This document shows, piece by piece, positions 21,237 to 32,615 of a DNA stretch of 64,000 nt (position 1 is its first letter; each line of letters starts with the position of its first letter). This stretch comes from Deroplatys truncata (Eukaryota > Arthropoda > Insecta > Mantodea > Mantidae). The notes beneath the pieces are model-generated. The model saw only the letters and a program-made list of their open reading frames with translations, searched no databases and was not told the DNA's origin. The position numbers and the translations under genes were made by a program. The stretch covers positions 58,450,539 through 58,514,538 of the forward strand of contig CM060976.1 in the NCBI GenBank assembly GCA_030765065.1. Reading direction: 5' to 3'.

Positions 21237-22229
21237 ATGTTCAATACAATCGAACGATCCGCCGACTGTGAACTCAGATCAGTGATTCGTTTTTTGAATA
21301 CGAGTAGTGTTACGCCTGCAGACAATTATTGCTAATTTTGGAGCTTTATGGGAAAATAATAATGAGTGGTGGAATGGTAATGAAATAGGTTAGACAGCTT
21401 AACGAAGGTCGTGAAGGAAGGTGAAGGTCATGAATCCATGATGAGCCGCGGAGCGGCCGACCGTCTGTAATCACGGATGATTTGATAAGAAACTGTGGAA
21501 GAAAACATTCGGAAGGACAGACGTTTCACCATATCGATATTGTCTTCGCATTTTTAACAAGTTTCAAGGTTAGTTCGTTACAATATTGCGGCAGAACGCT
21601 TAGGATTTCGAGATTGTGCTCAAGATGGGTGCCCAAACGTCTTTCTGATTAGCACCAGAACAAGTGATCTGCCGCTGCACTGAGTTTTCTCACACATCGT
21701 TAGAGGTGAGGAGACACGGGTGTCTCACATCACCCTGAATCAAAGCAATATACCCCGCCAAGAAGAAATTCCTATCCACTCATAGGTTTTGTGCGCGGTT
21801 TCCTGGGACAGACAAGGTGTTTTGCTGGTAGCATTCTTTCGCAGCAATGCGACAACAACAAAGACTCTATTGTGAAAACCCAGTCGTGCAATAGAGAACT
21901 AAAGGTGTGGAATGCTTTCGCATGGAATCCTTTTGGTCCGTGACAATGTGCGGTCACACACAGACAAACTAACGCAAGATCTGGTCGCATCATTTAGTTG
22001 GGAAAAATTCGACCACCCTCCTTACAGACGGGATTTGGCACCAAGCGATTTTCATCGGTTTCTTCATCTGAAAAAATTCCTTGGTGGAAAACATTTCAAC
22101 GACGATGCTTTCAAACCAGAAGTGCAAACTTGGCTTTTATCACAGGCGACGCCATTCCTTGACGAAAGCATACAAAAAACTGGTTTCTCGTTTCCACGAG
22201 TGCCTGAAAAAAAGGCGGTAACTATGTGA
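21237..22229 (+). pseudogene. Mariner transposase pseudogene, near full length
   Basis: Reads from ATG at 21,237 (MFNTIERSADCELRSVIRFL), close to the usual mariner start. It continues through 'MSGGMV', 'RRFTISILS' and 'VPKRLS'-type blocks and, in another frame, 'VSHHPESKQ'. The last 105 codons (21,912-22,229) are open: LLVRDNVRSHTDKLT, then HPPYRRDLAPSDFH and LKKFLGGKHFNDD. Between the D of RDN and the D of PSD there are exactly 34 residues, the D34D spacing that defines mariner. The usual HDNARPH is changed to RDNVRSH. Several stops and frameshifts lie upstream, so no full protein is made. TA target and terminal repeats were not located. Family role: cut-and-paste DNA transposase. Confidence 0.85.
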
Positions 22230-22269
22230 AGTATTGCAACGGTGGATGTTACAATAGGCAATGGATGAT

Positions 22270-22826
22270 AATAAAATATTTGGAAAATAATGTTGTGTTA
22301 TTGATACTTACTTTAAAAACACACCACGTACAAAGTACAACATAATATATTTCTCTTAGTCCTATAGTCCTTCGCTAACAATGACATCATCTTTCTCCTT
22401 GCCACATCTGCCCAACTTTTTTCACTGAGGAAAAGACTAGCTAGCTGATGTTACTGAACATGGTATTATTAAAGAAGGGAATCAACGCTCCCGAGAGCAT
22501 CCACTATAGAAGATCTTGTTGTCAATGTCTAGGAGGAGAGACGGATGAATTTTGCAAGAGAAAGCTCGTGGATCGAGGTTAATAAGAGGACAAGGACATG
22601 GATCCACCTGATTATGGATTTTCCCCAAGCTAAAAGTCTATTTGGAGATCAACGTTTTACAAGTTTCGATTAGCTGAATTGTCTGTTATGCGACAAATCT
22701 AAAAAGTAACATGGCGTCCGGAAAGCAGTCCTCAAACCTCATGGGGATTATTTTGAAGATATTTATGGAAAAAAAATTAAATACGCAGTAATATAGATAC
22801 TCTATGTCTTACTTCTGAGGTTACAC
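22270..22826. other. Unassigned DNA
   Basis: Lies between the mariner and the hAT element. No gene recognised. Confidence 0.4.
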
Positions 22827-22850
22827 CAGTGGCGGTTTTTGGGGTGAACA
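22827..22850 (+). other. Possible left terminus of a ZMYM-type hAT element
   Basis: The sequence cagtggcggtttttggggtg resembles hAT termini of the CAGTGGCG type that accompany ZMYM1-like transposases. The matching right end is not found, so the assignment to the hAT pseudogene at 23,480 is tentative. Confidence 0.35.
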
Positions 22851-23479
22851 GAGTGAAGGGATCCTTCACATTATTTGCGCTTAAAAATTAAAGAATAATG
22901 CAATCAATATTTATTTGAAAATTCTCAACGTTGTCTTCAGAGGCTGTTTTTACTCTGCCATGTTTTTCTCTGTAGTCAACTCTCATTCCCAAGATTGCTT
23001 ACGCATTCTCAGGCGACAGGCTGGCAAACGACACTTGGCAGAGAGAGAGAGAGAGAGAGAGAGAGTGTGTAAGCTCCATCTCTCTCTAACCACAATGTGG
23101 AGGGACACGTCTGCGAAGCATCGTCTCTTCCTCTAGTTTATATGGTTGCTATGTCAACGTGACGTCACATTTTTTCTGCTCGCGATTTTAACCCTGCAAG
23201 TGCTAGGATGGTCTCGACAGATAAGAATCCTTTCATCTCCTTCCCAACTAACTGTGAATCATGCTTGTTTAGGGGCCAGAAGGAGGGATATAGAAACTCA
23301 AAACTCAAGGGGGATGCTTTCCTATTATGAGTGAGGTGTTTACAAGTGGCGTGTGGATGTTACCGTTTGTGTTTGCGAAATGAATCCAATTAATGACATA
23401 GTATGTAATATACCTGAGACGCCGTTCTCCAGGTAGAAAGATGAGGATAAGAAAGACGTGTTATCAGTTGGAAGACCTA

Positions 23480-25355
23480 TCACGCCATTAAATTGTCGGT
23501 AAAAAATAAAAAGACGGTAAATACTAATATGTTAATTTTAAAACATATTGGTTTTGCGAATTTCCGTGGGTGTGCAGTAGCTTCAGTTCAGAAAGGCTAT
23601 TTTGTTGGCACTGTTTACTTTTTAATACTAATCATGTCCGGAATAAGGAAGTATTTTCGGATTTTAAGAACATTACGCGAGCTCTAAATAAGCATAAATA
23701 TTCCGCTCAACACCTAAATGCAAACTACGATTGAACACTTGTTTAAAGAATATAAATATAATTCTGACGCTCTACAGAAAAATGCAAGGCTATTTATGGT
23801 TCAATTCAATGAAAATGTTCGTATGAATAGACTATTTTTTCAGAGAATTATATATACTCTGCTATATTTAAGTAAGCAAAATTTTATTTAGGGGGCACCA
23901 TGGGAGTGTAAGTTCAATAAATAGTCAAAATTTCAAGGAACTGCTTGCTTTATTAATATCGAGGAGTTCATTGGAATTTTAAAATCACCATTTTCAAATT
24001 AATAGTGTAATCAGTGGGAACTCCAAGACAAATTAAAAGAAAGTCATAAACTACAATCTGAATACATACAAGATCATGTAAACATAACATTACATTTTTT
24101 CTATTGAAGTTGATGATAATACAGATATAATTCAAACATCACAATGTTCTCTCATAGTAAGATGAGTAAATTTTGAAGGAAATGTTTTTAGCGTTTTCTA
24201 GGGTTCTATAATGAATGATGATAGAACATCTCAGGCTTTGTTTAATCTTCTATATGGGATTTTTTCTGAGTTTTAGTACGAGAACAAATTAGTGGCTCAG
24301 TGTTATTATGGGGCAAGTGTAATGGCAGGTCACTTAAATGGCCTTGAGAAGAAAATGAAGGACAGATCACCTAATCTGTTTTTGTACATTGCTATGCTCA
24401 TCGACTAAACTTGGTGCTTCAATAAAGTTTAGATTGCATTTCTAAATGTCACTTTTTTCAAGTATTCAGTGGGTTTCCTTTATTTTTCCACCATTCATCA
24501 AAACGAACATCAATTCATTTTCAGCTAGACATATTCCAACCTTAGGAGAAACTTGTGGTGATCTAACTCAAAATACTCACTGTAATTGTAGAAGACTGGG
24601 AAAAATTAAAACACATGTTTGAGAATATTATGAATGACAAGCAATATGATAAAAATCAATTCAGCTTAGTAAGGGATTTTGGAACGAAATCAATAGCTTT
24701 GAATTTACTTTTCTGGCTGTAGTGTTCACGACATTTTTTCTTTGAGAGACATTCCTTTGAAGTTTTGTAAAAGAAATCACTGTAGATTGCTTATTGCATT
24801 TCAAAGAACAGGGTGACATATGATTTATTAAGCAATATATTAAATAAACAATATTTTTTGGACTTATCTGAGAAAGCTAAAAATATGACAAACATGAGTA
24901 AAAGAAGAGAACATGGAAGCTTGATAGAGGATAAAGTTTTAAAAAACTTCAAGATATTATTTTTCTAAATGTTGTATTCCTATTCAGTTGGAATGAAGGT
25001 AAGGTTTCAGGACTGTGACAATTTACAATTTGTTGCCCATGTGAATACCACGAAATTTAAAAATTACGCTAAATCTTCTTCAGCTCTTGAAAATTTACAA
25101 CGATTTTATTCAAAGATATTTCAAAGAATTGATTGTTTAAAGAATCAACTGCGTCTTTTGTATGCTGATGAGGTATGTACGTCTGTTACTATAGTGGGAT
25201 GTTTTAAATTGTGCCAAGAAAATAAAGATGTATTTGAGGAATCATATAAGTTATTTGCTTTAGTTTTAACAATTCCATCCACAAGTGCATCAGTGAAAAT
25301 AGGTTCTTCGTGTTTGAAAAAAATTAAATCACCAGGCAGATCCATATGATTAGTC
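23480..25355 (+). pseudogene. hAT transposase pseudogene, ZMYM1-like
   Basis: Blocks in family order on the plus strand: 'NKHKYSAQHLNAN' (about 23,690), NVRMNRLFFQRIIYTLLYLS (about 23,830), 'VDDNTDIIQTSQCSLIVR' (about 24,110), DRTSQALFNLLYGIFSEF (24,220), QCYYGASVMAGHLNGLEKKM (24,300), 'DWEKLKHMFENIM', and an open frame 24,969-25,349 with 'RFQDCDNLQFVAHVNTTKF' and a C-terminal hAT dimerisation remnant VLTIPSTSASVKIGSSCLKK. The usual dimerisation signature around SVERSFS is altered to SVKIGSS. Frameshifts and stops occur between blocks. Family role: hAT cut-and-paste transposase. Long ORFs and structure make a host ZMYM gene unlikely, since there are no splice sites at the breaks. Confidence 0.75.
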
Positions 25356-25483
25356 AACATCTGTACCAAGAAGTTGAGTCAGACACGACGGTGAAGCTGA
25401 GGAACAAGGGGTGCTTCACATCTCCATCATAATTAAGTTAATATTTAAGAAGTGGATATATCCAGACCTCACTAACGTACATA

Positions 25484-25850
25484 GAGCGCCAAAGAAAATC
25501 TTCGGCGGATTTTGTATCGTTTTCTGGGGGTTTTTGAGGCGTGATCCTCCTCTTACCTATGGCAGAGCGTGATGACTTGATAACATAGCAATAAGGGGGA
25601 AAAGAGGGGAGGTTGATGCCTTTGATTTTTCTGGTGCTATTGAAACAAAAACATGTTTATTGTCTCAGAACCAGTCATGCCGTATACTAGCGAAATTACT
25701 CTTGGAGTATCGTGGGTATGTGTGAGGCTGCTCACACTGTTACAGCTACTGCAACGGTGGTGCATTAAAGTGTTTTTAGAGTAAATTACTGGATAAAATA
25801 TTCCAGGAAAGTGAGGAATACGACAGAAAGTGGACGACTTTGATAAAAAC
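25484..25850 (-). repeat. R3 repeat (reverse, uninterrupted)
   Basis: This is the uninterrupted version of the sequence split by the LTR at 8,921-9,794. It runs on the minus strand from about 25,850 to gattttctttggcgctcta at 25,484. Its continuity at the point of the LTR break (caccagaaaaatcaaaggca) proves the LTR border. An aataaa lies on the minus strand near 25,650. Confidence 0.65.
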
Positions 25851-25854
25851 TGTT

Positions 25855-26448
25855 AGATATTTTTTTGAAAAATGAAATACAACAAAAGTGTTCCATGTAA
25901 AGTGTAGTTATTTTGGTTTAGGGGATTATCTTGAAAGTGTTTGTGCCTCAGTATTTGAAGATACTGAATACCAAATTAGGTTTTTGTTATTATTATATAT
26001 AAATTAATTATACTTTTTATAGACTTTAGCCTGGTCTTGGCAAGATTTTAATATAGAGTCAACTGAAAAATTCAACACCACAGCCGGGATTTGAACACGG
26101 TTCTCCCGCTCTTCGTGCATTGATCTACTCTGACAAAATGCCGGTGGGACTTGGAATTCCGCAATTGACTCAAGTTGTTTCCTAGACAGACCACTAAGGC
26201 ATCTCACTCGAGATGACAATCTTAGCGGCGACCTGCTTATCGCAAGTACTTCAGATCTGGGTAAATGTTTTTTTTGAGGTTTTTAATTTTTGTTATTATA
26301 TATATATACATAAATTAATTATATTTTTATACATCTAAGCCTGTTCTTAATATAGAGTCAACTGAAAAATTAGTTTTCGATATATCGCGTTTTTGGGTGG
26401 AATATATTACTTCCTCTGTCTATTTTAACTAGGTGTAGGGAAAGTAAA
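25855..26448 (+). repeat. R1 repeat, 3' half, interrupted
   Basis: Starts at about 'gttccatgtaaagtgtag' and ends gtgtagggaaagtaaac. The match breaks at about 25,980 and resumes near 26,372; the DNA between is the direct-repeat element described separately. Confidence 0.6.
25985..26371. mobile_element. Small element with ~85-bp direct terminal repeats and tRNA-like core
   Basis: Direct repeats 25,985-26,072 and 26,292-26,371 share gttattattatatat...ttaattata...taagcctg...aatatagagtcaactgaaaa with small gaps. The 219 bp between them contains, on the minus strand, a B-box-like gtgttcaaatcccggc and an upstream 'gccttagtggtctgtc' that could be an A box. The element sits in an R1 copy. It may be a miniature element with terminal direct repeats (TRIM-like), or a SINE insertion that duplicated an unusually long target. 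Confidence 0.5.
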
Positions 26449-26659
26449 CGTTTGATATCACAGACCTTAAATTAACAAGTGTTTTACGTGTTACCACAGT
26501 GATGTTTTCTAGAATATCAGTGGATTGCTGGTTTTCTTTATGGAAAGAAACTTCAAAGACAAAAACTATTGGATTTTACTGTGAAGAACATTCCATTATT
26601 CCTGTTAAAATGTACCCATAAAGATGGTGAAATACGTTTCGCGACAATGATTATACAAG

Positions 26660-27120
26660 ATCATTCCACATTAACGTATGAAGCTTGCATTATGGAGGTC
26701 TCGAGTTTGATTTTCGAGGGCCAGTCACTCTCACCATGGGCTGTGTTCGTATTTTATCTAGGTCGGTAGTCAAATGCTAAGGTTGCTCCCCTTCACCACG
26801 AATTTTCAGTCCCCGTCATTTCCTTTCATTTGTTTCAGGGTTGTAGGACCAGACAACGGCGGTTGTGTGTTGCTACAGGACGGTGGAACTTGCGCTTTGA
26901 AAGGATTTCTTCCTGGCGTTTAGTGGAACTGCTGGACCCCCTTCCTGGGAGCTGTCACAATAGTCACGGGATTCCCGGTTGAATTGGAGCTTAGGCAGAG
27001 CTAGCCGGAGTCAGGTTTGTGAAAATGTTAGGGGTTTCCTTGCTATCGCACATACTCGTTCGGATTTGGTCGCCCTTACGGTCTCCTCCTCGTCCCTTCC
27101 TCCCAAGGGTCACGTCGAAA
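26660..27120 (+). repeat. SINE copy with decayed head
   Basis: Matches the 14.8-kb SINE along its body: gggttgtaggaccagacaac, 'ggacggtgg', 'gggagctgt', 'gcacatactcgttcggat' and cctcccaagggtcac. The head is still readable as 'tatggaggtctcgagtttga' but both promoter boxes are lost. Confidence 0.65.
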
Positions 27121-27204
27121 AAGCAATTGGGCAAAATTGTGAAGATTCCGGTCAAACAGTCTTCAGTACCAGAGTGCTTAGAGAATAATACGTTAGTAGT
27201 TGGA

Positions 27205-27234
27205 GAGTGCATCATATAAATATCTTTAGTATAT
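27205..27234 (+). repeat. R1 fragment left of LTR-2
   Basis: gcatcatataaatatcttta matches the R1 phrase 'cataaaaatatcttaaaca'; the repeat resumes at 27,751. Confidence 0.5.
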
Positions 27235-27750
27235 TGTAGCGCGTGTGTGTCTGTGTGTAATTTCACTCCAGACACTTATTGTGTCGTTGACGACAGTATT
27301 GTTGGAGTCATTCTTTCAGCGCTGTGTTTGAAGTTCGTCTGCCGTGGCGATTCGCCACCTCCTAGGCTGGCGATCCTAGTCAGAGGTGGAGAGAGTGGGG
27401 GAAGTGAGCGTTAGTTCTTTGTGTGTTGTGTGTTGTGCGTCAATATTTTGGCCGAGTGTTGGGTCTGAACGGTGGTATGTGAAATTGTGTGAATGTAGCC
27501 TCGTGTGTGTAGCATCTCCCCTCAATTTCTTCCTTTTTATCTTTTGTGTGTGATTCTGGATATACGTGTTTATACTGAATAAACCACAGGTAATGTGATT
27601 AATGTTAAATTCTGTGTATTTTGTTATAATTATCCTACAGCTGCTCTGGAATATGCTGCCTCTGCAGCTATGCCTTCCAATGTATATGCTGGGATAACTA
27701 AAATTTAATATCTAGCCACGAACCTTTTGACCTCTCCCCAGTATATAACA
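27235..27750 (+). mobile_element. LTR-2 family, copy 1 (solo LTR candidate)
   Basis: 516 bp, beginning TGTAGCGCGTGTGTGTC and ending CCAGTATATAACA, so it has TG...CA ends. It matches 56,655-57,153 over its whole length, including gcatctcc-ctcaa-tt, 'aataaaccacagg' (polyadenylation signal), 'ctgggataactaaaattta' and 'ccttttgacctc'. It is inserted inside an R1 repeat. Flanks show no clear 4-6 bp duplication; at most an AT is shared. No coding sequence is attached. The size, ends and polyadenylation signal support a solo LTR, but a non-autonomous DNA element cannot be ruled out. Confidence 0.6.
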
Positions 27751-27990
27751 TGGTACTTTAATCAAAATCATTACAGCTATTTTTTTAGAAAATCATAAAA
27801 AAATTCGAAAAATCTTTCATGTAAAGAGTAGTTTGAAGTGGTTGGATTTTCTTGAAAATCTGTGTCACATCTTTGCAAGATGCTGAAGTTAAATACCAAG
27901 TTTGGTATTTTTCCGACTTTTAATTTTTGAGTTATGCTGTTCACAATAATACACATACACCCTTGGACCGTTTCTAAAATGGGTTTTCTT
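27751..27990 (+). repeat. R1 3' fragment right of LTR-2
   Basis: Continues the R1 repeat: 'ctttaatcaaaatcattaca', 'tctttcatgtaaagagtag', 'aaataccaagtttgg', 'agttatgctgttcaca'. It stops before the R1 end phrase. Confidence 0.65.
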
Positions 27991-27999
27991 CTTTGGTTC

Positions 28000-29265
28000 A
28001 GGGCCGGTTATAGGAGTTTGGTATAACTGTGTGGTTTAGAATCCATTAGTATTAAAACAAGCTAAAGTGATAATAGGTAGTTAAATCTCTATTATTGTTT
28101 GAAGTGATAAGAATTTCCGATTTCCCAGAAGCTTTTAGGACATAAAGAAACTCGGATAATTAACGAAAATAGACGAACAGCCAGTGTCCACTGGAATATC
28201 GGATAGCCTTCACCACCTGATACACTATCTACTCTCGGCACAATCGTTTCAATGCCCTCAAGCACCCGCTCTGATTTCCATCCTCTGATCAATGCTATTC
28301 GAGTCAACCGTCTCACCTTAGTGTTCTTTGTGTAGTATTTTTCACTGATTCATGAAGATAATAACGAGGCATATGAATTTATAAGTATTAAAGCTAAGAC
28401 GTAATGAAATAAGGCTGAACTGTCACTGGACTATAGGCAGGAATGTCGCACATAACAAACCTCCCTCAACCTTCGGATGATCATATAGATTTTGCAGACA
28501 TCACTCGGACCGGATTTTAGCTATGTGTCAGTACCCTTATCTTTCTTGTTTTGCAGTCTTTGGTTTGAGTGTCGATAACTTGAAGCCAACTACTTAAGAA
28601 TTCCTATGCCTGATGATAAATCTCTGAATTCTAGAGGATTAATTACTACGATAGCTATTTTCACTGTCTTTTATTATGGTTCTAATGCCATCTTAATTGG
28701 TTTAAGCTCTTTTAACACCACATTCTGAGTTTCAACAAACATAATGGATGTTAAAGTCCCAATAATGTTTCAACTCAAATGAACTATGTAACGTCCCTAG
28801 AAAACGATATGGCACATGCTTTCGGTCCAGAAATTCAATACTTTGAAAATATGCTGAATAAGCTCGCCCTCATGGACATTGCCAGAGAATATTCTCTTAA
28901 AATACATAATCGTATTCAACGAAGTATTATGAATAATTTTAAAAACAATAACCCTCGGATACCTACCGAATTCTATGGGTTCGTGACTGAACTGGTATGT
29001 TTGTTTATTCTCCTTGGAACTATGTACATTTTTCAGTCTTTTTATGTTTCTTGGTATGCTCAGAGCCTCCGCGCGCTGAAGTGTGTGCTCGATTTAATAA
29101 ATTAAGTAATTTACGTGCAGCAGACTACGCAGCACGTACCTATTAATTTTCATCATTTTTATCATATTTCCATAGTCATTATTATGTGATTCACGTAGAG
29201 AGTACACTTATTTAGTGCTAATATGGGTCGACTAACCAATTTAAAGTTTTTACCTAGTCATATTT
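28000..29265. other. Mostly unassigned DNA with one possible exon
   Basis: Apart from the candidate exon at 28,763-28,994 nothing is recognised here. The stretch ends at LTR copy C. Confidence 0.4.
28763..28994 (+). CDS. Possible coding exon, unknown protein
   Basis: An open frame reading NYVTSLENDMAHAFGPEI, then IARE..., 'KIHNRIQRSIMNNF' and 'RIPTEFYGFVTEL', followed immediately by a consensus-like splice donor (ctg|gtatgt at 28,995). The amphipathic, mostly alpha-helical composition, absence of low complexity and the donor at a natural break make it look like real coding sequence. If the start codon is at 28,779 it could be a first exon; a weak acceptor (aaag) near 28,762 would make it internal. 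After the donor the frame continues for 35 codons with a hydrophobic, intron-like composition. I do not recognise the family, and no partner exon was found. Could also be a transposon remnant. Confidence 0.35.
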
Positions 29266-30186
29266 TGAGGCAGTATTTTTAACACTTATACGATATCAGT
29301 CTAATTATATAATAAAATATAATAACAGCCCGCCTTAAAGCAATATGTGTATAATATAATATATAAAGTGTATATTACAGTCATTGTATTATGCTTATTT
29401 TATTATGTACATGTATAAAAATGTTATGTGAATGCATTACGTGGTTTAACAATGCAGGAGCTGTGAGAATAGAGGCAAGCTGCTTTCCGTAGCAAACAGA
29501 ATTACAAAGTAAAAGCCCAAAGTTGCTAACAATAAGGTAACCTTGAGGCAGCAATAAATTAGAAACTTTAATAAGACTACTAATAGTTCTTGGTACAGTA
29601 ATAATGTAATTTTTAAAACAGTTTATAAATAGCCAATAAAAAACTATAAAAAGCTAAAGTTAAATAAAAATATTCTATTGGAGTAGGATTAGCCAATCAA
29701 AGACTTAAAATAGAGGAAATGTACAAATTCAGGTGGTAGACGCTACAAGGAAGCGTAGCCGAGCAGTTTGGTGCGGGTTCAATGTGAGGCATGACAATTA
29801 ATTGCGGTGAAAATAATATAAAGTTTACCTGTTAAAAAGTGCAAGTAACAATAAAGTCACAGCTCTATAGTAGGATACATCAGTGAAGTGTTATTTAATC
29901 GTGTGAAGTATTAATAAACGGAGTGGAATACAATTATAATTTGTGTAAGCTTTCATTCTTTAGCCGTACCAGCCCTGCTAAAAGATACGTGTTCTGCAAA
30001 TTACCACTGACGAAGCCGAGGCATACATACGTAAGTAAAAATAAATAAACGTAAAACACAAAGAGTTTATTTTTAAACGTAGGGCGAAGGCCACCGGAAA
30101 GTTTGTACCGTACCTGGGGCGAACACTTCTAGAAACAATCTCCCGCAAATAGGCATCCATTACATGCGTGGTCTAAAACAGCTTCA
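29266..30186 (+). mobile_element. LTR, family TGAGGCAG (copy C)
   Basis: Begins TGAGGCAGTATTTTTAACAC and ends ...ACAGCTTCA; the end is set by homology to copy D. Same TATA-like gtttataaatagcc, CCAAT-like and AATAAA signals. It is followed by a candidate primer-binding site at 30,189 and so looks like a 5' LTR with a short interior. A ~28-bp unit (gtagggcgaaggccacc) and a degenerate second one (ctggggcgaac) are present. Sequence differences from copies A and D show it is not a recent duplicate. Confidence 0.7.
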
Positions 30187-30188
30187 AA

Positions 30189-30208
30189 TTGGTGCCTAAA
30201 CGTGGTGC
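30189..30208 (+). promoter_or_regulatory. Candidate primer-binding site next to LTR copy C
   Basis: ttggtgcctaaacgtggtgc lies 2 bp after the LTR end, at the place and with the TGG start expected for tRNA priming. Compare 16,818-16,837. Confidence 0.5.
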
Positions 30209-30209
30209 A

Positions 30210-31050
30210 ATCGCAACAACAATTAAACCCCTTCAACGTGATGTCATGATTATATTTAAGAGTTTGGTTTCGAAATATAAACAATGAGAGCAGTATACCG
30301 GCAGTATAACCAGTTCAAGTAATCAAGCATCAGGTAATTTAATATGTCTATGTCAATACAGATTTTTGTGGTGCGACTGGTACAGTAGATTAAATGTACA
30401 GTCGAGTGCATGGAAATGTGCCGATGCCTTTAGTTTCCTGTAGTGTTTTTCTTTAACGTTGACAGAACTTCCTTATCAGTGCTCCACACCAGTCCTGGGT
30501 GAGCCAATCCCTTATTGGTTTGAATTCAAGTACAGCACTCACGCATAGACTATGATGAAAGGTCAAGGCTAGGTGAGAGGGGATGGGGAAGGAGTATGGA
30601 AACATTTGATCTCAATGGCTGGGAGACATGCTTTGCAACGACGATCAACACTAGCCCTTGGATGAGTCCATCTCGTATTGCTTTGCTGTCAAAAGATTAA
30701 TCTCAAAAAGAGCACAGGTCGGTTTCAGACTCAAGAACGAAGGAAAACATTGGCCTCGAAGACGAAGTTTTAATATGTTTTATTAACACATGCAGGTGCC
30801 TCAATTTGGAGAAGTCTGCGATTTCTAATATGGGACTTTCCAAACTGGGAACCCAAATTATTCGTTTTAATAATTGCAAGGTGGTTATTTTGCTATTAAT
30901 TATGCAATATAGTACCTTTTCTGTGTTACTATTAAATCACCCTGTAGGGCATGCCATTCAAAATGCAAAGTAAAAACATTTTACTTAATTATAAGTAGAA
31001 TATGTCAAATTAATCTGAATAAAATGCTGTTGTTCAAACTCCAAAGTCTA
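30210..31050. other. Unassigned; possibly decayed interior of the LTR element
   Basis: No gag, protease or reverse-transcriptase motif can be read. The first ~200 bp may be the element's leader. The rest is unassigned. Confidence 0.35.
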
Positions 31051-31058
31051 GATTTGTC

Positions 31059-31425
31059 ATGACCACTGACATCAGCCCTCTGCCAAAAATTAGAAGTCTA
31101 GTAGGATTCAGAAGATCAACGCTGGGTATGCTGATAACTGGGTCTTCTTATAACATCAGTAGTGGAATCGAAACAAAGGTTGTTAACACCGATGCAATTT
31201 GGGACGTGGAAAGCACGGAGTATCAATCCAAGCACATCGACGTGGCAAATCATCTGGCAAGGAACGGAGGGTCATTGAGGTTTCATCGGAATCCGACAAA
31301 GATGAAATTGAGCTGGCTGATGAAAATGAAGAAAACGAAGACGCAGCATGCGTCTATTGTGCAGGGATGTTCTGAAACGATCACAATTGGTGCTCAAAAT
31401 TCATGAAATGCACACATACGGCATG
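31059..31425 (+). pseudogene. Pogo-like transposase, C-terminal tail (fragment)
   Basis: One frame starts MTTDISPLPKIRS and then has a basic segment ending 'MLITGSSYNISS', resembling the 'I.PLPK...LTSSPYK' tail that follows the DDE_1 domain in insect pogo/Tigger-type transposases. In the next frame an acidic segment (ESDKDEIELADENEENED) leads to a cysteine pair, AACVYCAGMF, as in the C-terminal zinc-knuckle-like tails of these proteins. The frame change and missing catalytic domain make it a dead fragment. The identification rests on weak, short similarity. Confidence 0.5.
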
Positions 31426-31540
31426 TTAACACTCCAAGTAAGAAATATATTTGTAATGGGTGCTGTTAAAGTTGCTAAAGATGTCAAATAACTGAATATT
31501 TGGTTTGTATATAGTGGACATAGGACCTTCCCAAATTAGG

Positions 31541-32615
31541 AACCCATTTTAAAAAGAGACGATTCTGTAACTTTGTTATGTAATATCTTCTTCTTTATCC
31601 AACAAAGCGTTAGTTCATCACGAGTTGTTAGGCCTGTTGCGATCCCGCTAAGGAATTTTCCCTCCATCTCTTCTTGGGACGGCCGAGTGATCTCCTTCCC
31701 CTAGGAATGTACTGTATAACAGCTTTGGGAATGCGCTCTGGACCCATCCTATGCACTGTTGTCTCCAGTTGTTCTGGTAATGTTGCATCTTTAGCTCATT
31801 TAAAATCAACTCATTGGTTTTAGATCCCAATTAGTGTAACCAGCAGTCCACACGAATTTCATTTCTGATGCAGTTATTCTGCTTATATCAGTTTTCTTTA
31901 TGTTCCAAGCCTCACTACCATAGTAGGACAGGTCTTGTTAAGGTTTTGTACAGCCTTGGACGAGTGTGCTTGTGTACTAAAGCTGGTTTGAATACGCTAT
32001 TGATTATTCCCACTGTTTTATTCAACTTTATTATTTTGTCGTCTATATCAGCTTCATCAACAAATAACAGTTTGTATCCAAGGTGTGAAAATTCATTTTT
32101 TCTTTCTAATATTTTAGATTTTATACAAAGTTTGCTTGCAATTGGATATAATCCCTTAAATACCATTATTTCAGTTTTATCTAATGAAATTTCCATATTG
32201 TACCGATGTGCTATTTCATATAAATTCTATGCAGAGAGTGATAAATCATCTTCATTACCTGCTATTAATACTATACCATCTGAAAAAAAATTATATCTAA
32301 GGATTTTCTTCTATTTAAAGTTACATATCCATGTAGAAGCTCTATCCAACTTTTATTCATATGGTTAATGTACATTATGAAGAGCAATGGAGAAAGTCCA
32401 CAACCTTGCGTTACACCTGTGTGTATATTTACCCTTCTGATATATTACAATAAACTTTAACTGCAATATAATTTTTCTTGGGAATATCTAACGTAAATGT
32501 CTAAAGAGAAGACAAACTGAACATCATTCACTATTCTAAAGTGTTAAGCATATTTAATGTTTGTGTTAATACAATTTGTTCTAATTTTCTTGGTATATCC
32601 TCTTAAAAAATCCTC
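31541..32615 (-). pseudogene. Non-LTR retrotransposon (LINE), 5'-truncated reverse transcriptase
   Basis: On the minus strand: GVTQGCGLSPLLFIMYINHM (conserved reverse-transcriptase motif 4, usually LSP.LF), then a catalytic box FSDGIVLIAGNEDDL where FADD is expected. MEISLDKTEIMVFKG and 'LGYKL' follow, then 'KPALVHKHTRPRLYKTLTRP' and, across a frameshift, 'SEAWNIKKTD', the usual C-terminal order. The catalytic FADD to FSDG change and stops show it is dead. An 11-bp direct repeat cccaaattagg lies at 31,530-31,540 and 32,616-32,626 and fits a target-site duplication, giving a 1.07 kb 5'-truncated insertion. The clade is not settled. Confidence 0.75.

Noticed and set aside
23041..23067. Purine-rich (GA)n tract as a regulatory GAGA site
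   Set aside because: It is a plain dinucleotide run within the decayed hAT region with no gene nearby to regulate.
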